7,461 nucleotides of DNA from a bacterium (GTDB taxonomy: Bacteria > Cyanobacteriota > Sericytochromatia > S15B-MN24 > VGJW01). The DNA lies in assembly GCA_021790035.1 (NCBI GenBank), contig JAJYIO010000114.1, forward strand, positions 1-7,461. Direction: 5' to 3'. Both the position numbers and the translations under genes were made by a program. Below the pieces are notes generated by a model. It was not told the origin of the DNA. It saw only the letters and a list, made by a program, of their open reading frames with translations, and searched no databases. Below are positions 5,389 to 7,461 of this stretch, piece after piece. How positions within the stretch are numbered: position 1 is the first letter of the stretch; every line of letters starts with the position of its first letter.

Positions 5389-6756
5389 ATGGCTGTTTCC
5401 CCCGGGACTTCGATGATCCCCACCTCGACGGCAGAGGCCATGGCCATCTGCACGGAGCATGGCGTCAGATTCATCAACCTTCAGTTCACCGACATCCTCG
5501 GCGTGGTCAAGAGCGTGACCATTCCGGTTTCCCAGCTCGAAGACGCGATCGATCACGGCAAGTGGTTCGACGGATCGTCGATCGAGGGCTTCGTTCGCAT
5601 CGCAGAGAGCGACATGATCCTGCGGCCCGACCTTTCCACGTTCCGGATCGTTCCGTGGGAGCGGAGCGAGGGCCACACGATGGCCCGCATCATCTGCTGG
5701 GTCCAGACCCCGGATGGCGAGCCCTTTGCCGGCGATCCCCGCGGCACCTTGGATCGGTTGGTCGACGAGGCCAAGGCCCTCGGGTACACCTTCAACACGG
5801 GTCCCGAACTCGAGTTCTTCCTCTTCAAGAGCCCGAATGGCAGCGGCAAGCTCGAGGCATTGCCGCATGACGGTGGCGGATACTTCGACCTCACGACGGA
5901 CAAGGCCAGCGAGATTCGCAAGGACATGGTCAACGCGCTGGAGGAGATGGGCATCGAGGTCGAGACGAGTCACCACGAGGTCGCCGTCGGCCAGCACGAG
6001 ATCGATTTCAAGTACTCCGATGCGCTCAACACCGCCGACAATGCCGTGACGTTTCGGTACACGCTCAAGGCCGTCGCGCAGCGCCACGGCTTGCACTGCA
6101 CTTTCATGCCCAAGCCGCTGTTCGGCGTCAATGGAAGCGGCATGCACACGCACATGAGCCTGTTCAAGGGCAAGGAGAACGCATTCGTCGACGAAAGCGA
6201 CCTCTACGGCCTCTCCCAGACCGCACGGTTCTTCATCGGCGGCATTCTCAAGCACGCGAAGGCCATGAGCGCGGTACTGGCCCCGACGGTAAACAGCTAC
6301 AAGCGCCTGGTTCCGGGTTACGAGGCTCCCGTGTACATCTCATGGGCCCGCCAGAATCGTTCGGCGCTGGTCCGCGTTCCCCGCATCAGCCGAGGGCAGC
6401 TCAAGGGCACGCGCGTCGAGCTCCGCTGCCCGGATCCCTCGAGCAATCCCTATCTGGCCTTTGCCGTCATGCTCAAGGCCGGCCTGGACGGGATCAAGAA
6501 CCAGCTCACCCCGCCGCAGCCCGTCGAAGAGAACATCTATCACATGGAGGAGTCCGAACGGCAGCGTCGCAACCTGACCTCCCTGCCGGGCAGTCTGGGC
6601 GAGGCGCTCGCCGAGATGAGGGCCGATCCCCTCATCCGGGAGGCCCTCGGCGACCATATCTACGAGCGCTTCCTCGAGGCCAAGCAACAGGAGTGGGACG
6701 AGTTCCGCATGCAGGTCACCCCCTGGGAGATCGAGCGCTACCTTCCGATCTTCTGA
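5389..6756 (+). CDS. glnA: Glutamine synthetase, class I, alpha-type
   Basis: GlnA joins ammonia to glutamate with ATP to make glutamine, the main entry of nitrogen into metabolism; class I enzymes are cytoplasmic dodecamers. The 455-residue product is full length. Visible motifs are DGSSIEGF (61-68), GPELEFFLF (138-146) with metal ligands Glu140 and Glu142, HHEVAVGQHEIDF (195-207) with Glu197 and Glu204, NGSGMHTHMS (248-257) with His253, NSYKRLVPGYEAP (302-314) with the glutamate-binding Arg306, RQNRSALVRVPR (321-332), and ELRCPDPSSNPYLA (344-357). It resembles the Bacillus-like alpha form: it lacks the roughly 25-residue insertion of the beta form, and the place of the adenylylated NLYDLP tyrosine reads NIYHMEE. 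It is therefore probably not controlled by adenylylation. Arg70 in GFVRIAESD matches the feedback-inhibition arginine (Arg62) of Bacillus subtilis GlnA, so direct inhibition by glutamine is likely. No GlnR-like operator is seen upstream. Transcription ends at a strong hairpin just after the stop. Confidence 0.97.
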   Translation: MAVSPGTSMIPTSTAEAMAICTEHGVRFINLQFTDILGVVKSVTIPVSQLEDAIDHGKWFDGSSIEGFVRIAESDMILRPDLSTFRIVPWERSEGHTMARIICWVQTPDGEPFAGDPRGTLDRLVDEAKALGYTFNTGPELEFFLFKSPNGSGKLEALPHDGGGYFDLTTDKASEIRKDMVNALEEMGIEVETSHHEVAVGQHEIDFKYSDALNTADNAVTFRYTLKAVAQRHGLHCTFMPKPLFGVNGSGMHTHMSLFKGKENAFVDESDLYGLSQTARFFIGGILKHAKAMSAVLAPTVNSYKRLVPGYEAPVYISWARQNRSALVRVPRISRGQLKGTRVELRCPDPSSNPYLAFAVMLKAGLDGIKNQLTPPQPVEENIYHMEESERQRRNLTSLPGSLGEALAEMRADPLIREALGDHIYERFLEAKQQEWDEFRMQVTPWEIERYLPIF

Positions 6757-6771
6757 AGCTGAAAGCTTGCG

Positions 6772-6807
6772 AGAGGCTCGCCCCGCACGGGGCGGGCCTC
6801 TTCATAT
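6772..6807 (+). terminator. Rho-independent terminator of glnA
   Basis: AGAGGCTCGCCCC (6772-6784) pairs with GGGGCGGGCCTCT (6789-6801) in a 13-bp stem with a single G-U pair and the four-base loop GCAC. It begins 16 bases after the glnA stop. The tail TTCATAT is a weak T tract, but the very stable stem and position make termination likely. Confidence 0.75.
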
Positions 6808-6876
6808 GGCCAGGCCCCGCTCCGGTTTTGATGTCTGTTTTCGACGCAAATCAGGGCGTTTCTTGGAAATTAGCAT

Positions 6877-6882
6877 TATAAT
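6877..6882 (+). promoter_or_regulatory. Candidate -10 box for the small coiled-coil gene
   Basis: A perfect TATAAT sits in an AT-rich patch that stands out in this GC-rich DNA, between the glnA terminator and the next gene. It would place the transcription start near 6889 and give a leader of about 87 bases. No good -35 box lies 16-18 bases upstream (the sequence there is about GGGCGT); TTGGAA at 6863-6868 is too close. ATTATAAT is itself a palindrome, so direction is not fixed by the box alone. Confidence 0.35.
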
Positions 6883-6962
6883 TCCACTGGATCCACCCGC
6901 ACGCGAGTGCTACGCCCGGGCCTGTTGCGATCCTGGAGTGAACTTCGAGTTTCGCGTCCTCT

Positions 6963-6967
6963 GGAGG
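6963..6967 (+). promoter_or_regulatory. Strong ribosome-binding site of the small coiled-coil gene
   Basis: GGAGG stands 8 bases before the ATG at 6976, near-ideal spacing. It is the best translation signal in the window and supports this short gene being real. Confidence 0.8.
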
Positions 6968-6975
6968 AATAATCA

Positions 6976-7278
6976 ATGCCACGCAAGGCTGTCGCGCCCA
7001 AGAAGCCCGCTCCCCGGGCCCCCAAGAGCCGTCGGCGCTCTCCTTACGAGATCGTCCAGGAGCTCAAGGTCAAGCGGGACCACCTGGCGCAGACGATGGC
7101 CACAAGGATCTCCAAGATCGACGGGCGCATCGCCGAACTCGAGGCCAAGCACCAGGCTCGGATCCAGATCTCGCAGCTCGTCGAGAACAAGACGCAAGAA
7201 GAACTCATGCGCGAAGAACAGGATCTCAAGAGCAAGCTCAGCCTGCTCAAGAAGGCCCGCAAGCTTTCTTCCAGATAG
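6976..7278 (+). CDS. Small basic coiled-coil protein of unknown function
   Basis: The product is 100 residues and I do not recognise its family. Residues 1-22 are a Lys/Arg/Pro/Ala-rich tail (MPRKAVAPKKPAPRAPKSRR), like the DNA- or RNA-binding tails of histone-H1-like and other nucleoid proteins. From residue 23 on it is almost wholly helical by composition. Hydrophobic residues spaced 3-4 apart (Leu30, Leu37, Met41, Ile45, Ile48, Ile52, Leu55) suggest a coiled coil over about 26-56, and a second charged helix rich in Glu/Lys covers about 72-97. There is no signal peptide, cysteine or membrane segment. The excellent GGAGG site, the ATG start, the own -10-like box and the preceding glnA terminator indicate a separate, well-translated transcription unit. 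A nucleoid-associated or ribosome-associated role is a guess from charge only. Confidence 0.85.
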   Translation: MPRKAVAPKKPAPRAPKSRRRSPYEIVQELKVKRDHLAQTMATRISKIDGRIAELEAKHQARIQISQLVENKTQEELMREEQDLKSKLSLLKKARKLSSR

Positions 7279-7344
7279 GATCCGCGGTCTGGAAGCGACC
7301 TGAGGCCCCGTCCGTCTCGAGGAGGGCGTCTCTCTGGCTTGAGC

Positions 7345-7380
7345 CTTGCCCCCCGCAAACTACCCCCCGCTGCGGGCAAG
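7345..7380. terminator. Long hairpin between probable convergent gene ends
   Basis: CTTGCCC-CCC-GCA (7345-7357) can pair with TGCGGGCAAG (7371-7380) to give ten base pairs with a three-C bulge and a 13-base loop. It lies 66 bases after the stop of the small coiled-coil gene and just beyond the stop of the probable minus-strand gene, the position expected for a shared terminator. Neither side has a T tract, so termination is only suggested. Confidence 0.3.
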
Positions 7381-7397
7381 CTGCTGCGTGGCCCCGC

Positions 7398-7461
7398 TCA
7401 GCGGGTGGCGTTTCGTTCAACGCCGTCGACGCGGACGGTGGGACACTCCCCCTCGGGGCAG
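7398..7461 (-). CDS. Probable C-terminal end of an unidentified protein entering from the right edge
   Basis: The reverse strand from the right edge reads 20 codons, CPEGECPTVRVDGVERNATR, then TGA at 7400-7398. Third codon positions are mostly C or G, and the amino-acid mix looks protein-like, unlike the Arg-rich readings of the other frames. The piece is too short to name; it contains a Cys-x4-Cys pair. If real, the gene converges on the small coiled-coil gene with about 119 bases between the stops. Confidence 0.3.
   Translation of the reverse strand, partial: CPEGECPTVRVDGVERNATR

Noticed and set aside
5140..6255. Minus-strand frame that stays open upstream of xdhC through the spacer and half of glnA
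   Set aside because: It is antisense to a highly conserved glutamine synthetase; the xdhC family begins at about 5139. The open frame follows from GC-rich codon bias.
7279..7461. tmRNA, RNase P RNA or signal recognition particle RNA at the right edge
   Set aside because: None of the conserved sequence boxes of these RNAs that I know are present.

Overview
The window is GC-rich bacterial DNA, about two-thirds GC by eye. It is densely packed with ordinary housekeeping genes plus a few genes of unknown or unusual design. The lineage cannot be fixed from the sequence. A zinc-ribbon Ser/Thr kinase fused to a PQQ-like propeller, a Bacillus-like (alpha-type) glutamine synthetase and an ammonia-dependent NAD synthetase fit a free-living GC-rich bacterium outside the well-studied groups. 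A frequent CGATCG palindrome, including one full GCGATCGC, would be compatible with a cyanobacteria-related lineage, but that is only a hint.

Layout. Positions 1-5139 are read entirely from the minus strand. In transcription order from the right they are: xdhC (molybdenum-enzyme maturation factor, 4240-5139), nadE (3287-4180), an unrecognised 236-residue protein (2339-3049), a soluble kinase-propeller fusion (198-2135), and the first 25 codons of a thioredoxin-reductase-like flavoprotein (1-76). Divergent from xdhC across a 249-bp spacer is glnA (5389-6756, plus strand), which ends at a strong GC-rich hairpin. A TATAAT-containing AT-rich patch and a good ribosome-binding site then precede a 100-residue basic, coiled-coil protein (6976-7278, plus). 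The right edge holds a hairpin and probably the last 20 codons of a convergent minus-strand gene.

How the genes may work together. GlnA and NadE both use ammonia, and XdhC-NadE lie in tandem 59 bp apart, so a nitrogen/cofactor theme is possible but is inferred only from proximity. The kinase carries a likely sensory propeller and no membrane segment, so it probably acts in the cytoplasm; its ligand and targets are not visible. The unknown protein upstream of it is the least explained gene. No CRISPR array, insertion sequence, tRNA or rRNA was seen. No clearly new multi-gene system is evident. The parts most worth a second look are the kinase-propeller and its unusual start, the unknown protein, and the small basic coiled-coil protein.
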